This document shows, piece after piece, positions 1 to 6,182 of a DNA stretch of 7,071 nucleotides. The notes below the pieces were generated by a model. That model saw only the letters and a program-made list of their open reading frames with translations. It was not told where the DNA came from and searched no databases. The DNA lies in assembly GCA_029820915.1 (NCBI GenBank), contig JALGUI010000127.1, positions 1 to 7,071 of the forward strand, in the 5' to 3' direction. The stretch is from Candidatus Zipacnadia bacterium. GTDB lineage: Bacteria > Armatimonadota > Zipacnadia > Zipacnadales > UBA5352. Each line of letters starts with the position of its first letter. Position 1 is the stretch's first letter. The position numbers were made by a program, and so were the translations under genes.

Positions 1-1916
1 TGATCGCCGATGCCTCGCTGGGGACGCTGGCGGGCTATGACGTGGTGATCCTGCCCAACGTGCACACGTGGGGCGCCGGCGGCGCACCCGCAGTGCTCGC
101 CGACCACCCTGAGCCGGCGTGGCTGGCCGGCCCGCGCGCGAGTGTGGTGGCCTACGTGCGCATGGGCGGGGGGCTGATTCTGACGCACCAGTCGAACGGC
201 TCCTCGCCGGCTCTCAGCCCGCCCATCGTCCCGCAGGTGACCGGCGTCATCGACAAGACCTTCGACACCACCCCGGGTGAGCTCGCGGACCACCCGGTGA
301 TCGCCGGGCTGGGAGCACTCGTCCCGACCTTCTCCGACGCTCGGATGCTCGAGCCCGGCCCGCACGCGGAGGTGCTCATACGCAACGTGGCCGGGGACGC
401 GCTGGCCGTGGCCGGGGAGCTGGGCGCGGGGCGCGTGGTCGGCATCGGCCTCTGCCCGGGGATCGACGCCGAAGAGCAGGCTGTGCCCGTCTCGGAGGGG
501 GAGGCGCGGCTCCTGGCCAACGCGGTGCGCTGGGCGGCTGCGGACGACGCCCGCGGCCTCGCGCTGGTCGTGGCGCCAGATGTGATCGAGCTGACCGAGC
601 CGGAGGACGACATCGCGCTGGCGATCACCGCGCTGGCCGCGACCGACGGCGCCGCTCCGGCCGAGGTGGAGGCCGTGCTGCTGGGGGGCGACCTCGAAAC
701 ACCCGCCGACGTGGCCCCGATCCGACTGAGCCTGCGGGCGGGCGAGACGGCTCAGGTGCGGTTCAGGACAGAGGGCCTCGACGACGGCTCCTACTACGTG
801 GCGCTTCGCCCGGCCGGGGGCGCCGACGATCCGAATGCCGTGCCGGAGGTGGTGGCCACAGTGAAGAACCGAGCGGCTTTCGCACGCTTCGCCGATACGC
901 TGCCCAAGGCTGACTTCGAGTGGACTTGTATGAACGTGCATGGGCCGGGCGGGCTGAAGACCGAGGAGGAGATCGCCGAGATGGCGCGGCTCGCCGCGGA
1001 GATGAACTTCGACGCGGTGCTGTACGCCGCCAAGCCGCCCAACGCGTATCTCTACTACGACACCGAGATCGGCGAGAAGGCCCCGGGCTTCGAGGGGATC
1101 GACCCGCTGGCGCTGGCCGTCGAGCACTGTCACGCCCAGGGCCTGCAGCTCCTCGTCCAGTTCTGCGCCTTCCGCGAGGGCAGTGCGGAAAGCCCGAGCA
1201 GGTTCATGCGGGAGCACCCCGAGTGGGCGGACTGGAACCCCGGCGACGGCCCGGACATCAGCACCCACCAGGGCGGCGTGTTCGGCTGTCCCGACCGGCC
1301 GGAGGTGCGCGCCTACGAGTTGTCGCTGATGCGTGAGATGGCCGAGAACTACGACATTGACGGCTTCAGCTTCGATTACATCCGCTACAAGAACGACCGC
1401 TGGTGCGTGTGCCCGTTCTCGCAGCAGCACTTCGCCCAGTGGTGGCAGGCGCACCCGGACCTGGGCGAGGCGCAGGCGCGCGCCAGGCACGCCGAGGAGC
1501 AGATCGTGAGCTTCACCTGGGAGGTGCGCGAGATGCTCGACGAGGTGCGGCCCGACGCCATCCTGCACGGCTACGTGCACCCGACGTGGGCGAACAGGTT
1601 CCCGCTGCAGTACCTGTCCTTCCGCGCCTCCGCGCACTGGACCCAGCCCGGACGCGGCGGACCGTGGCCGCTGGAGCGGGTCTTCGAGGAATCCCGGCGA
1701 AACGTGGACCTCGCCGATGACCACGTGCAGTTCATGGTCGCCGTGCCGATGGCCGACACCGGGTACCTGCCCAACGAGAAGCCACCGGAGCGTTTCCGGA
1801 GGGAGCTGCGGCTGATCTCCCACGCGGGCGCGGACGCGGTCATGATCTACCTCTACTCGACGCTGCGGCACACGCCCGAGCTGCGCGCGGTCATCGCGGA
1901 GGAACTGGCGGACTGA
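1..1916 (+). CDS. Amidotransferase-like / GHL10-like TIM-barrel protein, putative glycoside hydrolase (5' partial)
   Basis: The frame is open from position 3 to the TGA at 1914-1916 with no convincing start, so the gene begins upstream; 637 residues are visible. Residues 1-180 look like a ThuA/class I amidotransferase-type alpha/beta domain: YDVVILPNV near 12-20, GGGLILTHQ at 55-63, a GAGRVVGIGL strand near 141 and an LLANAVRWAA helix near 170. No Cys nucleophile elbow is visible, so this domain is probably structural, as in beta-galactosidase trimerisation domains. Residues about 183-290 are beta-rich, like an Ig-type linker. Residues about 305-630 resemble the GHL10/DUF187 glycosidase-like TIM barrel, with the signature GFSFDYIRY (454-462) in which Asp458 (codon 1374-1376) is the likely conserved acidic residue. 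GHL10 proteins are predicted carbohydrate hydrolases and few have been tested, so the substrate is unknown. Whether it is exported cannot be judged. Confidence 0.8.
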   Translation, partial: IADASLGTLAGYDVVILPNVHTWGAGGAPAVLADHPEPAWLAGPRASVVAYVRMGGGLILTHQSNGSSPALSPPIVPQVTGVIDKTFDTTPGELADHPVIAGLGALVPTFSDARMLEPGPHAEVLIRNVAGDALAVAGELGAGRVVGIGLCPGIDAEEQAVPVSEGEARLLANAVRWAAADDARGLALVVAPDVIELTEPEDDIALAITALAATDGAAPAEVEAVLLGGDLETPADVAPIRLSLRAGETAQVRFRTEGLDDGSYYVALRPAGGADDPNAVPEVVATVKNRAAFARFADTLPKADFEWTCMNVHGPGGLKTEEEIAEMARLAAEMNFDAVLYAAKPPNAYLYYDTEIGEKAPGFEGIDPLALAVEHCHAQGLQLLVQFCAFREGSAESPSRFMREHPEWADWNPGDGPDISTHQGGVFGCPDRPEVRAYELSLMREMAENYDIDGFSFDYIRYKNDRWCVCPFSQQHFAQWWQAHPDLGEAQARARHAEEQIVSFTWEVREMLDEVRPDAILHGYVHPTWANRFPLQYLSFRASAHWTQPGRGGPWPLERVFEESRRNVDLADDHVQFMVAVPMADTGYLPNEKPPERFRRELRLISHAGADAVMIYLYSTLRHTPELRAVIAEELAD

Positions 1917-1923
1917 CGGCTGA

Positions 1924-1940
1924 GCGGCCCTTCGGGCCGC
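1924..1940 (+). terminator. Weak hairpin after the GHL10-like gene
   Basis: A perfect 7-bp GC stem (GCGGCCC / GGGCCGC) with a TTC loop starts 7 nt after the stop codon of the first gene. There is no T tract behind it, so intrinsic termination is uncertain. It does lie between that stop and the promoter of the next gene, where a terminator would be expected. Confidence 0.35.
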
Positions 1941-1993
1941 GGGAGCGGGGAATCTCTGCCGGGCTTGCTCCGTTCCCCCTGCGTCCCGGCCGG

Positions 1994-2022
1994 TTGACCC
2001 TCGTTCTCGCGCGGGGTATCAT
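1994..2022 (+). promoter_or_regulatory. Sigma70-type promoter of the oxidoreductase gene
   Basis: TTGACC (1994-1999, 5 of 6 matches to the -35 consensus) and TATCAT (2017-2022, 5 of 6 to the -10) are separated by exactly 17 bp. Transcription would start near 2029, giving a leader of about 50 nt before the ATG at 2078. Such an AT-containing pair stands out in this GC-rich context. It also argues against any translation start upstream of 2078, because the longer reading frame would begin inside the -35 box. Confidence 0.65.
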
Positions 2023-2062
2023 CCGCGCCCAAGAGCGGGCGCATCGTCATCCCCGCATCAGC

Positions 2063-2068
2063 AGGAGG
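2063..2068 (+). promoter_or_regulatory. Shine-Dalgarno site fixing the oxidoreductase start
   Basis: AGGAGG lies 9 nt upstream of the ATG at 2078. It is a full anti-16S match at good spacing, and it fixes the start at 2078 rather than at the in-frame TTG at 1994. Confidence 0.85.
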
Positions 2069-2077
2069 GCTGCACCC

Positions 2078-3232
2078 ATGCAGACACCGATCCGCATCGG
2101 CGTCATCGGCATCGGCGGCCGGGGTCGCATCGCCAGGCACTGGAAGCGCGAGGACGGCAAGTCGGTCGTGGTCGGCGGCGCCGACATCACCGATAAGTAC
2201 CTGGACGAGTTCCGCGAGTTCAACGGTGACGATGTGTTCTTCACGCACGACTACCGCGAGCTGATCGCGCGCGACGACATCGACGCCATCGCGGTGACCT
2301 CGCCGGACTTCACGCACGAGGAGTACGCGGTGGCCGCGCTCGAGGCGGGCAAGCACGTATTCTGCGAGAAGCCCCTGGCCATCACCATCGAGGGCTGCGA
2401 CCGGATCCTGGAGGCGTGGCGGGCGTCGGGCAGGCACTTCATGGTCGGCTTCAACATGCGGTACATGCGCATGTTCAACGTCATGAAGCAGATCGCCGAC
2501 GACGGCGTAATCGGCGAGATCAAGGCCGTGTGGGTGCGGCACTTCGTGGGCCAGGGCGGCAACTTCTACTACCACGACTGGCACGCGACCCGGCAGAACG
2601 CGACGTCGCTGCTCCTGCAGAAGGGCTCCCACGACATCGACATGATCCACTGGATCACCGGGCGGTACACGCGGCGCGTGGTCGCCATGGGGAGCCTGGA
2701 CTTCTTCGGCGGCGACAAGCCCAACGACCTCGACTGCCGCGACTGCGACGAGATCGACACCTGCCCGGACCCGTTCACCGCCCCCACGCGCACCCAGTGC
2801 GCGTTCCGCGAAGAGGTCGATGTCGAGGACCACGAGATGCTGCTGATGGACCTCGAAGGCGGGATCAAGGCCGCCTACCTGCAGTGCCAGTACACGCCCG
2901 ACTATGCGCGCAACTACTGCTTCATCGGCACCAAGGGGCGGATGGAGTGCCGGGACATCGTGGGCGACGTGACGGTGCTGATCCGCAAGGGCAACGCGCC
3001 GGAGCAGTTGTCGAACCGCACCTACCACGTCAAGACCGCCGAGGGCGGGCACGGCGGCGCCGACCCGGTGATCGCCGATGACTTCGTGCAGATGCTGCTC
3101 ACCGGCAAGCAGTCGGTGGCCACGCCGCTGGCGGGTCGCATGAGCGTGGCGGTGGGCGTCAAGGGCGCCGAGTCGCTGCGCAACGGCTGCGTACCGCTGG
3201 AGATACCGGCTCCACCCGACTGGGCGCAGTAG
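2078..3232 (+). CDS. Gfo/Idh/MocA family NAD(P)-dependent oxidoreductase
   Basis: A complete 384-residue protein, a normal length for the family. The N terminus is a Rossmann fold with the dinucleotide motif G11-I-G13-G-R-G16. The family EKP motif is at 97-99 (Lys98 is the usual catalytic lysine), followed by GFNMRYMRMF (124-133) in the hinge to the substrate domain. GSHDIDMIHW (183-192) matches the conserved G-x-H-x-x-D active-site motif (His185, Asp188). Members oxidise or reduce hydroxyls of sugars, inositols or amino sugars with NAD(P); the substrate here cannot be read from sequence. There is no signal peptide, so it is probably cytoplasmic. Cysteines 220, 223, 229 and 241 (C-x2-C-x5-C-x11-C) form an insertion that could bind metal; similar Cys-rich insertions occur in some family members. 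The gene appears to be transcribed alone, from the promoter at 1994-2022 to the hairpin at 3257-3283. Confidence 0.93.
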   Translation: MQTPIRIGVIGIGGRGRIARHWKREDGKSVVVGGADITDKYLDEFREFNGDDVFFTHDYRELIARDDIDAIAVTSPDFTHEEYAVAALEAGKHVFCEKPLAITIEGCDRILEAWRASGRHFMVGFNMRYMRMFNVMKQIADDGVIGEIKAVWVRHFVGQGGNFYYHDWHATRQNATSLLLQKGSHDIDMIHWITGRYTRRVVAMGSLDFFGGDKPNDLDCRDCDEIDTCPDPFTAPTRTQCAFREEVDVEDHEMLLMDLEGGIKAAYLQCQYTPDYARNYCFIGTKGRMECRDIVGDVTVLIRKGNAPEQLSNRTYHVKTAEGGHGGADPVIADDFVQMLLTGKQSVATPLAGRMSVAVGVKGAESLRNGCVPLEIPAPPDWAQ

Positions 3233-3256
3233 GCGCAAATGCAGAGGCGAATCCAG

Positions 3257-3283
3257 GGGCCGCCGGGACGATCCCGGCGGCCC
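3257..3283. terminator. Perfect 12-bp hairpin, likely bidirectional terminator
   Basis: GGGCCGCCGGGA (3257-3268) and its exact reverse complement (3272-3283) flank a 3-nt CGA loop. It sits 24 nt after the + strand stop codon (3232) and 22 nt after the - strand stop codon (3306), almost midway between two convergent genes, as expected of a shared terminator. Neither side has a run of T, so termination efficiency is uncertain. It could also act as an mRNA 3'-end stabiliser. Confidence 0.6.
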
Positions 3284-3305
3284 GAAGCGTTCCTGCCCGC
3301 GCGGA

Positions 3306-4199
3306 CTACTGATCGACGACGATGTTGGGCGCGCTCTGCCCGCCGGGCTGGGTTCGCACTTGGACGAAGTTCTGAACCTGTGCGCCCACGACAAGCGGCA
3401 GTGGGTCGCTCTGGGGCTCCCACAACGCAGTGGTGTACCTCACCTTCAGGGCGTAGCGGCCCGGCACGACCCTCGGCACCGTGAACGGGCCCGGCGTCCC
3501 GGTGACGTCGGCGACCGCAACGAGCTCGCCGATCTGGTTCTGGATGAACACGCCGACGATTTGGCCTGGGGGCGCCTCAAGCGCCTGGCCGCCGCGGTCA
3601 CGGACGGTGCCCGTGATGCGGGCGTAGTTGGGGTTGGCGCCGTCCACGCCCTGGGCGAAGATCATGGGCTGCATCTCCCACTCATCGCCCTGGGTCCGGG
3701 GGTACACCGACGGGGCCGCCATGAAGTCGATCAGCAGCGTCATCGCCTGCCCGGCGGGCAGCTCGAACGGCTCGACCAGGCGCGTGCCGCCCTCCACGTC
3801 CCCCTCGCGCAGGGCTACTGGGTGCACGGTCCCGTCGGCCAGGCGCAGCCAATGCGAGCCCGGCTCGTCCGCCAGCAGCACCCGGATCTCCGAGTAGCGC
3901 CCCACGCGCACGTTCACATCACCGAGCATCAGCGGGTTGTCCTCCAAGCCCACCAGGTCGATGTCGTCGGGGATGTCCCGGTCGCTGAGGAGGACGATCG
4001 CCGCCTCGGCGCGGTTGGACAGTTGGATCGACGTGATATGCACGTGCAGTTCCGCGATCTGGTCGTCCGGGGCATCGGTCAGCGCCACCCTGAGCGTGCC
4101 GGTGGGCGTCACGCCCCCATCCGATCCGCCACAGCCGCCCAGCACCCCGACGACGACGAGAACACCGGCCGCCAGCCATAGCAGGCAGATCCTCGTCAT
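3306..4199 (-). CDS. DUF4382 domain lipoprotein with C-terminal carboxypeptidase-regulatory-like domain
   Basis: A 297-residue protein read on the - strand. Residues 1-22 form a lipoprotein signal peptide (hydrophobic LLWLAAGVLVVVGVL) ending in the lipobox L-G-G-C23, so it should be lipid-anchored and face out of the cytoplasm. Residues about 34-183 resemble DUF4382: GTLRVALTDAPDD at the start, RYSEIRVLLAD near 101, ADGTVHPVAL near 121 and LLIDFMAAPSV near 155. Residues about 193-260 look like a carboxypeptidase-regulatory or Ig-type beta-sandwich (ARITGTVRDRGG, then VPGRYALKVRY). No enzymatic residues are evident; the family has no established function, and surface binding is a guess. Start choice: ATG at 4199 is preceded by GGGAGG with 9 nt spacing and puts the hydrophobic core directly behind the N terminus. 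An in-frame ATG at 4208, served by GGAGGAG, is an alternative that adds three residues. Confidence 0.8.
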   Translation of the reverse strand: MTRICLLWLAAGVLVVVGVLGGCGGSDGGVTPTGTLRVALTDAPDDQIAELHVHITSIQLSNRAEAAIVLLSDRDIPDDIDLVGLEDNPLMLGDVNVRVGRYSEIRVLLADEPGSHWLRLADGTVHPVALREGDVEGGTRLVEPFELPAGQAMTLLIDFMAAPSVYPRTQGDEWEMQPMIFAQGVDGANPNYARITGTVRDRGGQALEAPPGQIVGVFIQNQIGELVAVADVTGTPGPFTVPRVVPGRYALKVRYTTALWEPQSDPLPLVVGAQVQNFVQVRTQPGGQSAPNIVVDQ

Positions 4200-4409
4200 G
4201 TTCCCCATCCTCCCTCTCCTCCGTGCGGCAATGAATGCGTGCAGCGACTCAACTCTTCGCCTTCGGCCCGCCGAATCCTCCTCTCCGCACGTAGCAATGA
4301 CTGCACGCCTGGTGCGCCGGGAACTTCCAGGGCGCGGCGTGCGCTGAGAACCACGTGGGCGGCGCGCGAGGCGGCTGTGAGCGAAGATGATGCGCACGCG
4401 GAGGAACCC
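4200..4409. promoter_or_regulatory. Divergent control region between two lipoprotein genes
   Basis: This 210-bp stretch separates the divergent DUF4382 lipoprotein and cyclophilin genes and must hold promoters or leaders for both. I see no good -35/-10 pair on either strand. It holds the two Shine-Dalgarno sites (reverse complement of 4209-4222 for the - gene; GGAGGA at 4400-4405 for the + gene). It also holds a duplicated GCAATGA (4228-4234 and 4294-4300), each copy next to an arm of an 8-bp inverted repeat (GCGTGCAG at 4237-4244, CTGCACGC at 4301-4308). These could be protein-binding sites, but chance is possible. Confidence 0.4.
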
Positions 4410-5171
4410 ATGAATCGGCTTGGCGCGAAGAGACAGATCTGCACGATGGCGATCGGCGTCCTACTGTGCCTGGCGGCGGCTCTTGTCATGCTGGCAGGAT
4501 GCACTCAGCCGCAGTCCGAGGAGCCGCCGCCGGAGCCCCCGATCTCGGCGATGCAGCCGACCGAGCCCGGGGCACCCGAGCCGGCCGAGGAGCCGATGGC
4601 TCCGGAGGAGCCGACCGCGCCGACGAACACCGCCGCCGACCGGCCCCAGGAGGATGCGAATATGACCACGCTCACCATCGAGACCGAGAAGGGCGACATG
4701 GTCGCCGAGCTGTTCGACGAGCAGATGCCCATCACCGCGGGCAGCTTCATCCTGCTGGCTGAGTCAGGCTTCTACGATGGCCTGACCTTCCATCGCGTGG
4801 AGCCCGGCTTTGTCATCCAGGGCGGCGACCCCGAGGGCACCGGCGGAGGTGGGCCGGGCTTCTCGATCCCGCTGGAGATCAACGAGGAGACGAGCCACGA
4901 CCGTGGGATCCTCTCCATGGCCCGGAGCACCGACCCCGACAGCGCGGGCAGCCAGTTCTTCGTCTGCCTGGGCGGGCCGAACCGTGTCGGCCACCTGGAC
5001 CCGGGGCCCGGCAATCCGGGATACGCGGCCTTCGGGCGCGTGGTCGAGGGAGTGGAGGTCGCGGACGCCATCAGCGTCGGCGACAAGATCGTGAAGGTCA
5101 CCATCGACAGCGAGTCCCCCGACGCCGAGGCCGCGCGCGAGGCGGCCAGGGAGGCGCGGATCGAGGACTGA
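4410..5171 (+). CDS. Lipoprotein cyclophilin-type peptidyl-prolyl cis-trans isomerase
   Basis: A 253-residue protein that should catalyse cis-trans isomerisation of Xaa-Pro bonds, helping exported proteins fold. Residues 1-30 are a lipoprotein signal (basic start, then AIGVLLCLAAALVMLAG) with lipobox L-A-G-C31. Residues 32-84 are a Pro/Glu/Ala-rich flexible linker that would hold the enzyme off the membrane. Residues 85-232 are the cyclophilin domain: FHRV (127-130, Arg129 matching the catalytic Arg of cyclophilin A), GFVIQGGD (133-140), SMARS (169-173), SQFFV (181-185) and AAFGRV (206-211). Residues 234-253 form a charged Ala-rich helical tail. The tryptophan that binds cyclosporin in human CypA is not evident, as in many bacterial forms. 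GGAGGA at 4400-4405 lies only 4 nt before the ATG, tighter than usual. A second Shine-Dalgarno and ATG lie inside the gene at the domain boundary. The stop is 5 nt from the next gene, so the two are probably an operon. Confidence 0.92.
   Translation: MNRLGAKRQICTMAIGVLLCLAAALVMLAGCTQPQSEEPPPEPPISAMQPTEPGAPEPAEEPMAPEEPTAPTNTAADRPQEDANMTTLTIETEKGDMVAELFDEQMPITAGSFILLAESGFYDGLTFHRVEPGFVIQGGDPEGTGGGGPGFSIPLEINEETSHDRGILSMARSTDPDSAGSQFFVCLGGPNRVGHLDPGPGNPGYAAFGRVVEGVEVADAISVGDKIVKVTIDSESPDAEAAREAAREARIED
4648..4664 (+). promoter_or_regulatory. Internal Shine-Dalgarno and ATG at the cyclophilin domain boundary
   Basis: AGGAGG (4648-4653) is followed after 8 nt by an in-frame ATG (4662-4664), which is codon 85 of the lipoprotein. 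The site is better placed than that of the annotated start. Initiation here would give a 169-residue protein beginning MTTLTIETEKGD, the usual beginning of a free cytoplasmic cyclophilin, with no signal peptide or linker. The sequence is seen directly; its use is inferred. Confidence 0.45.
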
Positions 5172-5176
5172 GCGCC

Positions 5177-6175
5177 ATGCGGTTCGCCGCGTCGTCAACT
5201 GTCGTCGGTCTCTCGGCAGACCGCGAGTGGAACGGCATCGCCAGCATAGAGCGCACGCTCGCGGGCAGGCTCTACGTGGTCTCGTACACCGGCGGCCCTA
5301 AGGAGCCCGCTCCCGAGAACCGGGTGATCCTGTGCCGGTCGGACGATGGGGGAGAGACCTGGACCGAGCCCGTCACGATCGCCGAGCGCCCCGGCCCCCT
5401 CGCCTGCCTCGACCCGTCCATCTGGTTCGACCTCCGCGGCAGGCTGTGGGTGCAGTACACGCTGAACAGCCACGACATGAGCGCGCCGCTGTCGCTGCGT
5501 CTGAGTCTGCGCTGCGATGAGCCCGAGGCTGATGAGCCGCGCTTCACGGACCTGGGGGTGTTCTGCCCGGAGGCGGGCTACGTCTTCTCGCTCAACCGCC
5601 CGACGCTCCTCGCCTCGGGCCGACTGCTGGTGCCACTCGTGCACCTGCAGGACCCTGAGGAGCCGGGCCAGTGGTACTTCGGGCGCCCGCAGACGCTCGG
5701 CTGCGCCATCTCGGACGATGGTGGCGACACCTGGCGCCTGTCCGCGCGCGCCGAGGCGCCTGACTCGTGGAGCAACGAGAACATGATCGTCGAGCTGCGC
5801 GACGGCCGGCTGTGGATGCTGGCTCGCTCGCGCACCGGTCATCTGTGGCAGTGCTTCTCCGAGGACGCGGGGGAGGGCTGGTCTGAGGTCACGCCGTCGG
5901 CAATCCCCAACTGCTCGGCGCGGTTCCACCTGCGCCGCCTGCAGTCCGGCCGGCTCATGCTGATCAACAGCCCGGAGCAGGGCCGCGACCCGATGGTCGT
6001 CTCGCTCTCGGAGGACGACGGCGCGACGTGGCCGATCTCCGCGGAGCTGATGTCCGGGGCCGTCATCGCCTACCCGGACGCGGTCCAGGACGAGGATGGG
6101 CTCATCTACTGCGTGGTTGACGTGGACCGTAAGCGCGTGGAGTACCGCGCCTTCACTGAGGACGCCATCGGCTGA
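5177..6175 (+). CDS. Sialidase-like BNR/Asp-box beta-propeller protein
   Basis: A 332-residue protein resembling the BNR/sialidase-like six-bladed propeller family. Four Asp boxes (S-x-D-x-G-x-T-W) are visible: SDDGGETW (55-62), SDDGGDTW (179-186), the degenerate SEDAGEGW (228-235) and SEDDGATW (278-285). Between them, ENMIVELRDGRLWMLARS (201-218) resembles the conserved core strand of the family. The N-terminal R-I-P motif that supplies a catalytic arginine in true sialidases is replaced by SIER (23-26), so cleavage of sialic acid is doubtful; another glycoside or a purely binding role is possible. No signal peptide is present, so a cytoplasmic location is expected, unusual for a sialidase acting on external glycans. 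ATG 5177 lies 5 nt after the cyclophilin stop, with a weak GAGG at 5163-5166 inside that gene's end, suggesting translational coupling. Confidence 0.85.
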   Translation: MRFAASSTVVGLSADREWNGIASIERTLAGRLYVVSYTGGPKEPAPENRVILCRSDDGGETWTEPVTIAERPGPLACLDPSIWFDLRGRLWVQYTLNSHDMSAPLSLRLSLRCDEPEADEPRFTDLGVFCPEAGYVFSLNRPTLLASGRLLVPLVHLQDPEEPGQWYFGRPQTLGCAISDDGGDTWRLSARAEAPDSWSNENMIVELRDGRLWMLARSRTGHLWQCFSEDAGEGWSEVTPSAIPNCSARFHLRRLQSGRLMLINSPEQGRDPMVVSLSEDDGATWPISAELMSGAVIAYPDAVQDEDGLIYCVVDVDRKRVEYRAFTEDAIG

Positions 6176-6182
6176 GGCCCGA

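Noticed and set aside
1941..1979. Interleaved short inverted repeats (1942-1946 with 1967-1971; 1947-1952 with 1973-1978) resembling a pseudoknot or switch
   Set aside because: The loop lengths (0, 14 and 1 nt) are poor for a pseudoknot, arms of 5-6 bp arise by chance in GC-rich DNA, and the segment lies upstream of the mapped promoter, so it would not be in the oxidoreductase leader.
1994..2077. TTG-initiated extension of the oxidoreductase by 28 residues
   Set aside because: The TTG is inside the -35 box, the added residues are Arg-rich without family similarity, and ATG 2078 has a full Shine-Dalgarno site directly before the Rossmann fold.
1853..3394. 513-codon open frame on the - strand, antisense to the oxidoreductase gene
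   Set aside because: Its composition is rich in Arg, Ala, His, Val and Asp with no recognisable domain, as expected from the reverse complement of a GC-biased gene. The + strand gene has clear family motifs, a promoter and a Shine-Dalgarno site.
3360..4181. 273-codon + strand frame opposite the DUF4382 lipoprotein gene
   Set aside because: The translation has no domain or signal features, whereas the - strand frame has a lipoprotein signal and a family-like domain.
4239..4409. GTG-initiated 57-residue extension of the cyclophilin gene
   Set aside because: It would put a basic, low-similarity segment in front of a good lipoprotein signal peptide; ATG 4410 has its own Shine-Dalgarno site.
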